Positions 30,858 through 43,680 of a stretch of DNA of 64,000 bases are shown here, piece after piece; the stretch's first letter is position 1; each line of letters begins with the position of its first letter. The translations under genes were made by a program, and so were the position numbers. The notes beneath the pieces are model-generated. The model saw only the letters and a program-made list of their open reading frames with translations, was not told the DNA's origin and made no database searches. The stretch lies in assembly GCF_029784155.1 (NCBI RefSeq), contig NC_073693.1, forward strand, positions 116,152,503 to 116,216,502, given 5' to 3'. The stretch is from Uranotaenia lowii. Lineage: Eukaryota > Arthropoda > Insecta > Diptera > Culicidae.

Positions 30858-33710
30858 CCTCACATTGCGAGATGCGTGAGGCATTTGGTTCTATTTAATC
30901 TAATTGCTTTGTCGATGACATTTGAACTAAACGAGTATTAAGAGTATGATAAAAATCACTGCATTTTTGGTGTCAATGCCTCTAAATTAGTCTTAAGCAG
31001 CTTTTAAATTGTTTTAGTATGCTTAGATGCATAACCCTAATGTTATAATTTAATGAAACTTTTTTCTGCATGATAACAAAAAAAAACACCATACTTACCC
31101 AACTCAAAGATACTACATTTAAAGAGTTGGGTCCTGAGGATTCTTATATATAGAATGTCAAATTTCGGTGCTTCCTGTCTAGGATTTCCTCGTGGTCGTT
31201 CATATGTTTAGGTTAACTTGAATAGAAATAAAATCGTGAGTTATAAAATCATACAATTTATTTTCGCATTTTGAGCAACAAATGTTAGCATCACTCACCC
31301 CTGATCGATAGGTTTCCAACTGGGACAGTTATTGAAATCATATATCACGTATTAAACGAGTTGAAGAACGCCAGTGTCAATTCAGTAATTAATTGATTGA
31401 TCAATGATTTGAACAGCCCTAGAACTGATTGGTTTAGGATTAAGGTGTTCAGAACCAATCCAAAAAGCAGTTATCGATCCTTCCGTCCGGTTCAAAATCT
31501 GTTCCGCAAAGCGAGCTGACATTGACCTGCAACCCATCTCAACCTAATCGGCGATCTTCATTTTGGTTCGTCTGATTTGGTACCTTACCCGCTTATCATT
31601 CAAAACAGATTCAAGTCATATGTCAGACAGTGATGATCGAAAAACTATTTGCAAGCGAGAAACTGATCTCCGATCTGCAGGCAGATTCATCGATCTTCAA
31701 AACTGGACTACCTTGGGGCCTTTGGTTTTTTTTTCTGGTGAGATTTAAACTGTTTGCACTATTTTCGCAAACAAAACGGTGGTTTTGAAATTAACTTTTG
31801 TTAGCCCATTTTTGCTTGTTTGTCCATTGTATTTCCCAATATTGCCAATAGTAGTTGTGAAACTAGAATCAATTTTCAATTTGAATCAATGAATGAAACC
31901 GGCAAACACAGCTGTGATTGGTTATCATTTCCGACAAATAGGAAAAATCAAATATATGAAGTATTCAACAAGAGGAGAGTGATATCGCCAAATCAACCGG
32001 TTTAGTCATCAACCATGAATCAATCTTGTGACCGGTCAGCTTCCGAGACGTTTGTTGGGTTATGTATTTACTTCTGGTTTACGGCCAAGGAATGGTCGCC
32101 GCTCAATGTCAAAGTCAGCATGATGCGTTTTCAAAATACTTTGCACAAACCGTGCCCAAAAACGCTGCAAAACGTTGAACTTTGGAAATGAAGCTGCCGG
32201 GGATGCTGCGTTGTTGATTATTTCTATTTGTAAGAGTTGAATGGTTCCGCGCGCTCTTAGAGTAGCGCTGCTGTGTGAATTCCTACAGCTTCAAGGATCG
32301 AAACGTTTAGTAGGGGTGTTGAATCAACAGAATGAAAAATATTAGAAAAAAAACAAATCATCACCCACTATTATTGGTGGCCACTTAAAGAGCGACTTGT
32401 TTGAATCATCACAATGGATTTGACAAGATAATTAGCATGATAGTAGCGTATCCATGCAAACAATTTGTACAAATATGAGGACTATTTGTTGAGCGCGTGC
32501 ATGTTCAGCCGAAAGTTTTTCTTGATCTAATCTAGCGATGTTTCATCTAATCGAATAACACACAAACATGAGTTTTACCATTTAAAAAATTGTAGAAAGC
32601 CATTTCGCTTCAATAGGAAGCTGATCTTTCCGGGAAATCAAGTGTCTATCCCCCAATCTTGACCAAATCAATGATTTTAATTCATTTTCGAAATTCAAAT
32701 TTATCTAATAAAAATAACAATACCAAAAATACACAATACATGAGAAAATGGAATCCTACCATCATTTTTTACTCATGATTGTCACACAAAACAATAAATC
32801 CAAACTTCCAAAACAAATCACTATTAAAGTTTCCAATCAATAATATTTTCGGTGAGTCAATGATAAATTTTTCAAAATGATGTTGCATATTCTGAATTAG
32901 AAATTTGCTTCAAAATCATTTCCAAGCCACTTAGTATTAACATTTGATATAAATATTCCCAAAACACAAATTAAGAAAAAATAAATTGAAATCTAAAATA
33001 AATGTCAGATTAGAAAAAACAATATCATGATTATTTGTAAGGAAAAAAATAAAATTTGTTATTGATTATTCATCTTCATTGACATTTTTTTTCATTTTTA
33101 ACTAAAGAACTGATTGAAAAATACCACTGTAGTGTTTTGAAATTGGAAAAAACCGCGATTTAAAATGTGAATTTATGATTAGAAGAAAAATTTATGGTTA
33201 ACGTATTAAGAACACCGAAAATTCAAAATTGAAAACATAGACAAACTTATCATAAATATTTCTAAATATTTTAATAGTTCGATTTTGAAATTCGGAACAT
33301 TTATTAAAAAATTGAAAAAAAAACTGTACTTTAAATTCGGTAAATGCATTTGGAAATTTAAACAAAATATGAAGATTTAAAAGATACATTTTTTACAATT
33401 TAACATGGGTTTCTTCAATATACACCTCTTACCATTATAAAAACTCATTTTAAGAGTTTTGTTAATAACTTCATGGAGAAGCACTTTGGTGCATATGTTT
33501 TAATAATTGATTTGGTAGATTTTAGCGTCCTGAACTTAAATCTTTTATCAAATTTAGACTATCACATCTAGTTTTGGTGAAATGAAGTTTTAAAATATAT
33601 CAGATTTATCATTTATTACTGATTAACTATTGAACTTATTATTTAAAAATCTAATTTTCATTTAGTTTATTATACTTCATTCAATAAATCCGTGCAAACG
33701 TAACTAAATT
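30858..33710. other. Non-coding A+T-rich stretch
   Basis: No convincing gene, RNA or transposon end was seen. The 31.2-32.3 kb part is slightly less A+T-rich but holds only short frames. Confidence 0.4.
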
Positions 33711-34434
33711 ATATCACCCCTTGATAGCATTTTATTAAGATTATATTTCAATCAGATAGGATTTCGACCACCGAAAATGCAAAAATATGAGTCTTGCATA
33801 CAAGCTTGTATACATTTCCAATTCGAACAATACTTGAAAAGTGTGTGTTCTAGCCAGGAGATTCGAATCTCGACCTGCAAGTTGAGAGGCATGCACGCGG
33901 CCACAGAATTGGTGCATTGCCTGGTGCATTGGAATGAGAGCTTCAAACTTTCAGTAACAGTTTTCGAAGCATTTGCTTGCCCGGCAAAAAAAAAATACTG
34001 ATTGTATCAAAAGAGATATAATCATTTATATCGAAACGACCAAAACGCAGATTATGATATCAAAGATATATCTGAATAAGTTAATAACATTTCGTTGAGA
34101 TGGGTTTGTATAACAATTTTGATATATTTATTCTCCTGAACGAGCATTGATACAAAAAGTAGTTTTTTCTGCCTCAATTTGCTTGAATGTCGTGGTTCGA
34201 AACTTCTGGCGTGCCTCAAACTTTTCATGATTTGTTCAAGTTGGATACATTGCATGCAAGTTTGAGTACAAGACATAACAGTCCAACATTGCATAGAAGT
34301 ATGTGAATAAGATTACAAGATCAAAATTGGATACACACTTGTATGCAATACTTATATTTTTGAATTTTTGTGTGTGTTCAAAATACTATCTCATTGAGTT
34401 ATAGACTTGATATAATACTATCAAGAGGTGATAT
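33711..34434. mobile_element. TIR element with tRNA-like core
   Basis: Inverted ends ATATCACCCCTTGATAG (33711) and CTATCAAGAGGTGATAT (to 34434). A tRNA-like sequence lies inside on the minus strand. A right-hand internal segment (about 34095-34147, GAGATGGGTTTGTATAAC) resembles the end of the CCCGATCAGAAG element at 57040-57092, so two related elements may be nested. No coding capacity. Confidence 0.6.
33851..33905 (-). repeat. tRNA-like core inside TIR element
   Basis: Minus-strand TGGCCGCGTGCATG (A-box-like) and GAGATTCGAATCTCC (B-box with a self-complementary stem). Not a complete cloverleaf. Confidence 0.5.
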
Positions 34435-34621
34435 AAATAAGTTATGCTAGTATGGATAAGGTTGCCAGATAACAAATCTTACAAAAACAAATTGTGTTGT
34501 AAAATTGTTTTATTTAGCCACCAAAACTAAAAAATTTGAGCAGATTTTGCAAAAATAATCATGAAAGTTTTTATCGCAGCCTGAAATACGATTTAAAATC
34601 TGTTTGGACGGCATCCCCATT

Positions 34622-34689
34622 ATCGGCCTTAGCAGTGAAAAGTGATGTCCTTTTTAGTAAGGACATCTAAAGATTATGAAATTGTTATA
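34622..34689. repeat. Left half of foldback-family repeat split by the 5.1-kb element
   Basis: TCGGCCTTAGC.GTGAAAAG through ATGAAATT matches the outer part of each arm of the palindrome at 38518-38965. The matching second half (AGATGGATA..GTTAGATG onward) resumes at 39815, so this copy was split by the element at 34692-39812. Confidence 0.75.
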
Positions 34690-34762
34690 TACAGACCTCG
34701 TTCGTTTTTGGCAACACGCCCGTAAATTTTATGTTGCCAAAATCGAACGGTTTTTTTGAAAC

Positions 34763-37098
34763 GGCCTCAGACTGATAGATTTCGCCGCCTCCAAACGAAT
34801 GGCCGTACGTAGTACCTTTTACAAGCACCGCCTCCCACACAAGTACACCTGGAGATCACCGTACCAAACGCAATCACAGATCGACCACGTTTTGATTGAC
34901 AGCCGGCACTTCTCGGACATCATCGACGTCCGATCCTGTCGAGGCGCCAACATCGAGTCAGACCACTATCTGGTGATGGTGAAGATGCGCCCAAAACTCT
35001 CCGTAGTGAACAACACACGCAACCGGCGCCCGCCTCGGTTAAATATCGCGCGACTGAAGCAACCTGAGGTCGCGGCAGACTACGCGCAATCGGTCGAAGC
35101 AGCGCTGCCGGCAGAGGGCGAGCTTGATGAAACCCCTCTCGAGGACTGTTGGGATACCATCAAGACAGCCATCAACAGTGCTGCGGAGAACGTCATCGGT
35201 TATGTGGAGCGAACTCGACGGAACGACTGGTTCGACGAGGAGTGTAGGAGGGTGATGGACGAAGAAAATGCCGCGCGGGCGGCAGTAGTGCAGAGAGGCA
35301 CCCGTCGAAATGTGGAAAATCACCGAAAGCGGAAGAGGCAGCGAGTCCGAATTTTCCAGGAGAAAAAGCGCCGCCTGGAGGAGGAGGAGCTCGAGGAGCT
35401 GGAGCAGCTGCATCGTTCCCAAGAAACACGAAAGTTCTATCAGAAACTCAACGCATCCCTCAAAGGCTTTGTGCCGCAAGCCGAAATGTGCCGGGATAAG
35501 GACGGAGGCATCCTGATGGACAATCGTGAGGTGATCAAAAGGTGGAAGCAGCACTTCGATGAACACCTGAACGGCGCACATGCAGGAGATCAAGACGGTG
35601 GGGGAAGGTACATCGCCGGCGTAGCCAACGACGTAGAGGAGCCAATCCCAACGATGAGTGAAGTTAAGGAAGCCATTCGCCAGCTGAATAGAAACAAGTC
35701 GGCTGGGAAGGATGGCATCGCAGCTGAACTCATCAAAATGGGCCCGGACAAGTTGGCCGATTGCCTACACCGGTTGATAGTCCGGGTCTGGGACATAGAA
35801 CAGCTACCAGAGGAGTGGAAGGAGGGGGTAATATGCCCCATCTATAAGAAGGGCGACAAATTGGACTGTGAGAACTACCGAGCGATCACTGTCCTCAATG
35901 CCGCCTACAAAGTGCTGTCCCGAATCCTACTCCGCCGCCTAACGCCACAAGCAAACAGATTCGTGGGAAGTCATCAGACCGGCTTCATGGAGGGACGGTC
36001 AACGACGGACCAGATATTCACATTACGGCAAATCCTCCAAAAATGCAGGGAACACCAAGTCCCCACGCACCATCTATTCATCGACTTCAAAGCCGCATAC
36101 GACACGATCGACCGTAACGAGCTATGGAAAATCATGGACGAGAACGGCTTTTCCGGGAAGCTGATCAGACTGATCAAGGCGACGATGGATGGAACGCAGT
36201 GCTGTGTGCGGATCTCGGGTGAATTGTCGAGTTCATTCGAATCACGCAGGGGACTTCGACAAGGTCTATCCTGCATGATGTTCAACGTGGCGCTAGAAGG
36301 TGTTATTCGACGAGCGGTGGGCGAAATGCGGGGCACGATTTTCAACAGATCCAGTCAACTTATCTGCTTTGCCGATGACATTGATATAGTCGGCAGATCA
36401 TCTGCGGCGGTGGAAGACATCTACCGCAAACTGAAACGCGAAGCAGGAAGGATTGGGTTGATGATTAATACGTCCAAGACGAAGTACATGCTGGCCTGCG
36501 GATCCGAGACCGACCGAACCCGCTTGTCCAGTAATAACAAGGTCACGATCGACGGCGACGAGCTGGAGATAGTCGAAGACTTTGTCTATCTCGGCTCACT
36601 GGTGACTGCAGACACCAGCCGTGAGATCCGGAGGCGAATTATCAACGGTAGTCGTGCCTACTATGGACTCCACAAGCAACTGCGGTCGAGAAGACTTAGC
36701 CCTCGCACGAAGTGTAACCTGTATATGACGCTTATTAGACCGGTTGTTCTTTACGGGCACGAGACATGGATATTGCTCGAGGAGGACCTGCGTACACTCG
36801 GAGTATTTGAGCGACGAGTGTTAGGAATCATCTTTGGCGGCGTACAGGAGAACGGAGTGTGGAGGCGAAGGATGAACCACGAGCTCGCGCGACTCTACGG
36901 CGAACCCAGTATCCAGAAGGTGGTGAAAGCTGGCAGGATACGCTGGGCGGGACATGTTGCGAGAATGCCGGACGACTGTCCTGCAAAACAGGTGTTCGCT
37001 ACGAATCCGGTAGGAACAAGAGAGCGGGGGCGCAACGAGCGAGGTGGTTAGACCAAGTTGAGCGTGATCTGGCGAACGTGGGGTGCCCGAGGAATTGA
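34763..37098 (+). pseudogene. RTE-type endonuclease/reverse transcriptase, truncated, frameshifted
   Basis: Over 760 codons are open from 34763 to 37051. C-terminal part of an AP-like endonuclease: SQIDHVLID and a SDHYLVMVK block (catalytic SDH). Reverse transcriptase: RPVYKKG-like GVICPIYKKGDK, CENYRAITVLN, FIDFKAAYDT, RGLRQG, and FADDIDIVG (Asp pair near 36371). Then a thumb and a C-terminal WRRRMNHEL, IRWAGHVARMP segment. After VGTRERG the frame shifts by one base (about 37022), and the natural C-terminus (QRARWLDQVERDL) continues in another frame to 37098, where TGA replaces the usual Trp codon. The N-terminal endonuclease is missing, so it is inactive. Confidence 0.9.
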
Positions 37099-37212
37099 AG
37101 AACGGTTGCCATGGACCGAGTGAATTTTAAGAATTATGTTCGTCAAGTTATGTCGTGTGACAGAATACTATGTAAATAAAATTGATGGAATAAAGTAAAA
37201 AAAAAAAAAAAA
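34763..37212 (+). mobile_element. RTE-type non-LTR retrotransposon, 5' truncated
   Basis: Open coding sequence starts abruptly at about 34763, inside the endonuclease domain. It is followed by an AATAAA-like signal and a poly(A) tail (37197-37212). It is inserted in the CAGACC-ended element. 5' truncation plus a tail indicates target-primed reverse transcription. Confidence 0.88.
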
Positions 37213-37214
37213 TA

Positions 37215-38517
37215 ACAACTACGCTCAAAGTTTCAGATCGTTTAAATGATTATGAGCTTATCATGCTATACAATTTTGTATAAGAATTTTTTTTCGAAAA
37301 GTTAATTGATTTAAATATCTTTTTCATATAAGTGGGTTTATTTGTAATTAATGTAACCTCTGTAGCATTTCATCAATCTTCAGGAAACAATCATATCACA
37401 TAGAAATGCTTCCCGAGAGTTTTCCGGCTGAAAAACTGTTTTGGATTAAATTAAGTTTCACAAAGCTATGACTGTTTATTTTTCTGGATGATAAGGGCCA
37501 AATAAAACTTCACATAGATGTCTCCAGTGACGGCAACTCGACGGCAGATTCGAATTCCTGAGAAAATTGCCCGTTAGATAAGTAATATTTCGGGTCTTCC
37601 AACCTTCGACTTCTAGTTTTTGGGATTGAATGATTTCCTCCTGTACAATATTCTGACAATATTAATAACAATATCATGGGGATCGCTGTTGACATGTAAT
37701 AAAATTCTTTTAGATTTGTCGTCACGAAATCAGAGAAACAGATTTTTTCAGAACAGCTTTTAGATTCTTTGCATAAAATGTTGATTAAATGGTCGGGATA
37801 AAGGATTTCAAAATAAATCTGATAAAAAAGTAGTCTCTCAAAGCCAATGCAGTTGAGTTGACTTTGACATTTTTCAGACAATGCAAATTGCCCAACTTTC
37901 ATGCAAACATAAGTTTTTCAACGAGTTTAATAATTTCAAAACTTCATTTTTAAGATTTGACGGTAGAAAAAATAAACTTATGGATATATAAAGTGTCTTT
38001 GAATTATTGAGTTAATTATTAAAAATCATCATTGAGTGTATGCAAGAAGAACTTTTCGCGTATACAAGAAATTCAAATAAGTTATAAATGAATTTTGTTT
38101 AAATTATAGATTTTGCCCATTCCTAAGATTAATTGTTTGCCAGCATGAGAAGAAGCAAAGTATTTCATGAAAAAAGTTATAGACATTTCGAAATAAAAAA
38201 TCGTAATCCATTGAAAAGTATAGTAAAATTGCAGAAAGCTTTCTGAAGCTTTCAATAATTTCATGACATGTTTTTGCGAAAGATTTAAATCATCACACTT
38301 ATTGGCTATGCAAAGCATTATAATGCGATTCTTATTTTCATCTGGTTAACCAGCTTTCAAATTAGCTGTCAAAACACAAAAATTAAAAAAAATATTTACT
38401 TTTTTTGAATTTTTCGTATGAAAACGAACATCATTTCTGGGGTGAAAGTTAGGTTTAGTTTTTGTTCACATGCAATGTATTGCAAGAACCAAGAAATATT
38501 TTAAAAATATATAATTA
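37215..38517. other. Non-coding interior of the CAGACC element
   Basis: A+T-rich. No gene is supported; frames are short and unlike any known family. Confidence 0.4.
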
Positions 38518-38965
38518 TGTTACTTTAATTTGTCGGCCTTAGCGGTGAAAAGTGATGTCCTTTTTAGTAGGGACATCTAAAGCTTATGAAATTTTTTTTT
38601 TTATAGATGGATAGTAAGTTAGATGAAAATGAAAGATGTTGAAAATGAGCGGGTAGAATTTATTTAGAAGCATATCATCACATATCAAATTTTTGTTCCT
38701 CACGGGCCTACTACTATGAAGCAGTAGATACAGATAGATGCAACTCTATCTGTATCTACTGCTTCATAGTAGTAGGCCCGTGAGGAACAAAAATTTGATA
38801 TGTGATGATATGCTTCTAAATAAATTCTACCCGCTCATTTTCAACATCTTTCATTTTCATCTAACTTACTATCCATCTATAAAAAAAAAAATTTCATAAG
38901 CTTTAGATGTCCCTACTAAAAAGGACATCACTTTTCACCGCTAAGGCCGACAAATTAAAGTAACA
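38518..38965. repeat. Near-perfect 448-bp palindrome with 6-base loop
   Basis: Two arms of about 221 bases read as exact inverses by eye, from TGTTACTTTAATTTGTCGGC on the left to its inverse on the right, including matching runs of 11 T and 11 A. The only unpaired bases are TGCAAC (38739-38744). The arms match the repeat at 34622-34689 plus 39815-39910. Arm identity implies very recent formation or gene conversion. Confidence 0.92.
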
Positions 38966-39814
38966 AACATACATTACGGTGGTTAATCTCTTCATAAAAA
39001 TATATAATTATGTTATTTGAACTTTCAGTACATCTCTGATGGTTTTTGAATGAAAATTTGGATTTTTCCGTACAAGCTTCCATACTAATTCAAAACACGT
39101 TGTTATAATTCAGCACTTAATCAATCGCTTGCAAAAATTTTATTGCTATTTTTCGCTGTAAAAACAACCAAACAAAGTTATATAAATTTGAAATTTCCAA
39201 ACAAATTTTGCAGCGGAATTATGTACAACAATGGGGCAGGAGGAGATTGAGCGGACCAATTGTTGCACGATCCAACATATTTTCTGGTTAAGTATGGATC
39301 ATATTTTTTTTTTCAAAATCATGGTGTTAAAATTGTCCAACAAACGTTTCGTATAGAAAACTGATACGAAAAATGTTTTGTTCTGACGTAAAACCTTATT
39401 TGCCGTAGAAGGAATGTTAAGGTTTTTATTAACAATTAGCACAAAAACCGCGTGAAAAAAACAAGAAAAATTAAAACTGTCGCAAAATACACACTTACCA
39501 GCGGAAAATTTCACAAAAGCCTCATTTCATCAGAAAACATTCAGAATTACATGATTCAGTATTATTTTTGAGGAAAAATTGAAAAACAGCTGAAATATTG
39601 ACAATTTAAGTCATGCTGTGCAACAATGGGTTAGTGGACAACAATTGGCAAATCACCCTATTACGTTTTACATTAATTTTGATTTATTTGAAATGAAAAT
39701 ACAAAATAAAAAAGTGACAAAAAAAAATATCTTTTTTGGATGCTGCCAAAATCGAACGGTTTTTGCTCGGATGTTGCCAAAATCGAATGTTGCCCAAATC
39801 GAACGGGGTCTGTA

Positions 39815-39910
39815 GATGGATACAAGGTTAGATGAATTTAAAGATGGTGAAAATGAGCAGGTAGAATTTATTTAGAAGCATTATCATGAGGAACAAAAAT
39901 TTAATATGTG
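39815..39910. repeat. Right half of split foldback-family repeat
   Basis: AGATGGATA..GTTAGATG, AAAATGAGC.GGTAGAATTT and TTTAGAAGCAT correspond to the inner part of the palindrome arm (38606-38690) with about ten percent difference. It continues the sequence interrupted at 34689. Confidence 0.7.
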
Positions 39911-40194
39911 ATGCTCAGTTTGCTAGCCGGGTCCAAAGATTTTATCGGAGAAAAAAGGTAAAGAGGGAGAACACCAAGATTTGCAACGTGAGGCTAACTT
40001 AAGTGAGAGAACGTCACATGGCGGTCCCATGGCGACGAACGTGTTAAAATTAAGCAACAAAATTGCTAATTAGCTATAAGCGAATGAAGGGTTTTGTGCG
40101 AGAAACTGCTTTTAACCCTTATCTGAAATGCAAGAATGAAATCGAAGGTAAACCTTTCAGCTACAAAAACACTTTACAAAGCTTAACATAGAAT

Positions 40195-40200
40195 TTTATT
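40195..40200 (-). terminator. Polyadenylation signal of minus-strand Thr-rich gene
   Basis: AATAAA on the minus strand, 38 bases after the stop codon at 40238. Confidence 0.7.
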
Positions 40201-40237
40201 GAAATATAAAGCAATGCTATGACATTTTTGTTCCGAT

Positions 40238-42992
40238 CTATTCAAGTAGGTTCTCAAGACCGTATTCTTGTCCTTCCGGTGATCTCGAGTAGGGTGCTTC
40301 GTGAATGATTTTCGTAGGAATGATCAATTCAGCTGTCCTCATTAACTTTTCCGAGTCCAACAGTACCGTGGTTGTAACCGTCTCATAGTTGAAAGCCGTG
40401 TGTGTTTCGTAGATGGTGGCCTTTGTCGTCAAAACATCTGTTAAGGTCGTCGTTAACGTTGTAACCATTGTTTCGATCGATATCATGGGCGTTGAGCTCA
40501 GAGTGATCGTATCGGTGATGGTCTCCGTAACTGTAACCGGCGAAGGCGTAACGACAACGGTCGGAGTGTGGGTGTAGGTGGTCGTCACATCGGATGGGTG
40601 AAGCGTTACCGTTACTTTTTCGATGGAAGTTACAATCGTGGCACTAGTAGTGGTCGTAGTTGAGGTAACCGTTTCCGTTGGAATGATGGTGCGTTCCGCT
40701 TCGTAGATCGTTGAGGTGGTAGTTTCCGTAAGACATTTGCGATGGTACCAGGGATCTGCCTGTCGATGATCTAAATACGCCGGGAATTTTATTTTCAGTG
40801 CCGAAATGGAACACAGAAGCACAACACAGGGCACAATAAATTTGATCTGAAGAAAAAGGAAAAAAAAACAAAAGGTCCTTAGCAATAATATATTTCTATG
40901 AACCTCCTTTTGAAAATAAATACTACCCATTATTAAAAAGAATTGACAAAGATTTTCACAAATTTTGCCATGAATTCCAGCAAGCCCAAAATCAATATAA
41001 TCCAGAGAAGATTATCACCCTTTTGAACTTAAATCATTAAGGTATCATCTATGAGGGATTTTTGTTGGATCTTTTATTTCAACTTCCTTGAATTTTAACT
41101 TATGACTTATTTGTCTTAAGAAGAATAAGAGCATAAGATTCTAAAAATAAGATCACACTAATGAAAAGTTTCTCCTCATCATGCCCTACCACTCAAATCT
41201 ACAAACTATTTTTTTTTGCTAGGATGCAGAGGAAACCTTGGTCCTAAAGGACAAATTTGGTTCTTCATCCCTCTCTACCTTTTCCAATCTATTCAATGAC
41301 TTCTAGGACGTGGCTGGCGCCAATATTGTTCCGATGAGTCACGTCTGCGATCATGGAATTCAAAATACATTTGGTTCAATATACAGTTACGTTCAAAAAA
41401 TAATGAAATCGCGTGAAATTGTGCACTCTCTGTCAACTTTTACATTTCCATTTTTCTTTTGATTGATATTTAACATGAAGTTTTTACACAATCTAGCTCA
41501 ACTTTCAAACTAACGCTCCACAAAATTTGAAGTTTTTATAATAACTGGAAACAAACATAAAAAAATTGCAACGATACATAACCTCGTAGATGAACTAGAA
41601 GCATTTTTGTGAGACTAAAATATTGTGATTTTTTTTATATTACAGGAGACTTGATCCTTTACCAAAGACTTGATCCTTAATTCAGGATGCCCTGACCCTA
41701 GGCAAAAATCTAGTAAAATCCGATGATAAAAGATCCGGTGACTATTTTTTGCCATATAAGCGCTCATTTCACAGTTTGTAAGTATCAGACAAAGAGAATT
41801 CTAAAAGTTTGTCTACTACCCTGATTGATTGCATACTTTTAGGCGCAATTTTCTAGTTTATAGATAAATGCAGTATTTTTAGTCCTTTTTATCAGTTAAT
41901 TGTTGAATAAACATTAGTTATTAAACAGATATTTGTAATTTTATGATAACCAATGATCACGATCCATTCAGAAGAAAAATATATCTTTTTGGACTCTAGG
42001 GATCAGTTAAACCCATAACATGCATTCTGGAAAACTTCTACTTAAAAAATTGAGAGCTAACAATTGCTTTGAAAATGAAGTTTTTTTTTAAAACTCTAAC
42101 GATTGACAATTTGTGATAAATATTCTTCTTATAACTTTTTTATGTGAGAAACATTTTAAAGTGATAAAAAAAGATCCTCAATTATATTTTGTTGAATGTT
42201 TCAGACAAAGTTTAATAACTCTAAAAATAAAATTTTCAAAATTTGTTGAGATAACAGCATTGTTGTTATGTTCTATTTGGCACATTTTTCTAGAATATTT
42301 GATATTTGTAAGACATTCCTGTTTCGAGATATGGCGAAGTAATCAAGAATCGCCAGAGATCAAGTATCCTCATTCTCCCCTATATATACAAAGTGTCAGT
42401 ATGTTTGGAGTTAATATAATTTATATATTTCAGAGAGTTAAAAAATAATTTCCGAAAGTTACAAAGTACACACTTCTGCCACAGAAACATTCAGAATTTA
42501 AAATCAATCCATGTTTTAGTTATGAATAATGAGACTGCTGCTTTCTTTTTTTCAAGAGCAAATTATAACATTTTATTGTTTGACTATGCTGTTAACTTTT
42601 TTTTTTTTATTTAAAAGGTATTTTCAGTACTCAGTTTGATTTTATCTCTTGAATAAAAATATCTTTTTGAAAAAAAGAAGATTTAACATTAACTCTTCAA
42701 ACTTCACTTATCAAAATGCAACAGCATTATTTAAATTATCACTGTGAATTTCAGGGTTCTTCTTGTCACTTTACTAAAAATTTCAATTGAAACACTGTCT
42801 TAAAACAAAAATCACTTGTATCCAATTTGAAATCACAAAGAAATCAATAACGAATTTCACTACTATAGCATTTTAACAAGCCCAAATTTACGACACTTCC
42901 AATGGATAATAAATTGCTTGGCAGCTTGTAAAAGATCCCATTAATGAAAGAAGAGAACCGAAAACCAGCCTTAAGTTAAGTCTTACCATCAT
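40238..42992 (-). CDS. Secreted threonine-rich protein, gene A (two exons, 204 aa)
   Basis: Predicted exons: 42992-42987 (two ATG codons, then donor GTAAGA) and 40846-40238, with a 2140-bp phase-0 intron ending in a long pyrimidine tract and TTCAG. The joined N-terminus is a signal peptide (hydrophobic IKFIVPCVVLLCSISA) with likely cleavage near residue 18. The mature part has one Cys (KCLTETT), then about 130 residues dominated by Thr with alternating Val/Ile (TETVTS, TVTETITDTITL, TTTVLL), a beta-like, probably heavily O-glycosylated region, and an acidic tail ending GLENLLE. It starts divergently from gene B at 48388, which has the same architecture. Function is unknown; an extracellular coat, cuticle or mucin-like role is only inferred. 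The in-frame upstream extension to 40930 is intron, not coding. Confidence 0.75.
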
Positions 42993-43680
42993 TGCACTGC
43001 GCTTTTTCTTCACCGATCAACTGCCAACGTAAGACTAAAACCATCGGCCGAAAGCCCCGATCAGGATCAGTCTCGAGATTCCAGAATTTTTGGCGTGGCA
43101 GTCACCGGCTTTGGGTCACGCAATGTCAACCTTGCCAATTGTTTTTGGGGTAAATTATTTTGGGTTTTAGAAAGTTGGACTTCAGGCAACGTGAACGTCT
43201 CTGGAGAAAAATTGGACCGGTTTGCCCAGACGAAATGTTGCCTTGCGTCCTCTTAATTCCCCCTGAGAGAAAGGCTGCGTTCTAAGGCCAAAGATGCAAC
43301 ATTTCACCATCATTAGGTATTCATTTCTTGTATGGCTTACTTCCGTACATGGTAAGGTAGGCAGATAAAGCTGTGGCTTCATGTTTCTGGGACTTAGCTT
43401 CCTGTAACCATATTTCGAAATATATAAACATTCGCTAACCCAGATAAATGTAATTAAATAGTACCAAGACAATATGAGGAAAAAATGGTAAAAGGTATAT
43501 AAGACAGTAAAATTTTGGAATATTGAAAATGAAACTGAGATAAGTGAAAAAATCTTAAAAGGATCAAGAATACAAAATAAATTTGATAATACAAATTTAA
43601 TTAGGTCCAATAAGGACAATGAAAAGAATGAACAAAACTAGAACTCAGAAATTTTTAATAACATTTTAAAAATTGAAATG
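42993..43680. other. Upstream region of gene A
   Basis: 42993-43140 is G+C-richer and probably holds the gene A promoter; GGCAGTTG about 30 bases before the ATG is a possible initiator and no TATA box is seen. Beyond 43180 the sequence is A+T-rich up to the 8-mer array. Confidence 0.4.

Larger units (their letters stand above)
34692..39812. mobile_element. CAGACC-ended TIR element, about 5.1 kb, TA duplication
   Basis: Left end CAGACCTCGTTCG, right end CGAACGGGGTCTG, each flanked by TA (34690-34691 and 39813-39814). Subterminal repeats of the type GTTGCCAAAATCGAAC occur at both ends. The flanks rejoin perfectly into a foldback-family repeat. The interior carries an RTE copy and a large palindrome. 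No mariner/Tc1 transposase was found in it, so it is non-autonomous and enlarged by later insertions. Confidence 0.75.

Noticed and set aside
35039..35593. 184-codon minus-strand frame inside the RTE copy
   Set aside because: Antisense shadow of the reverse transcriptase frame.
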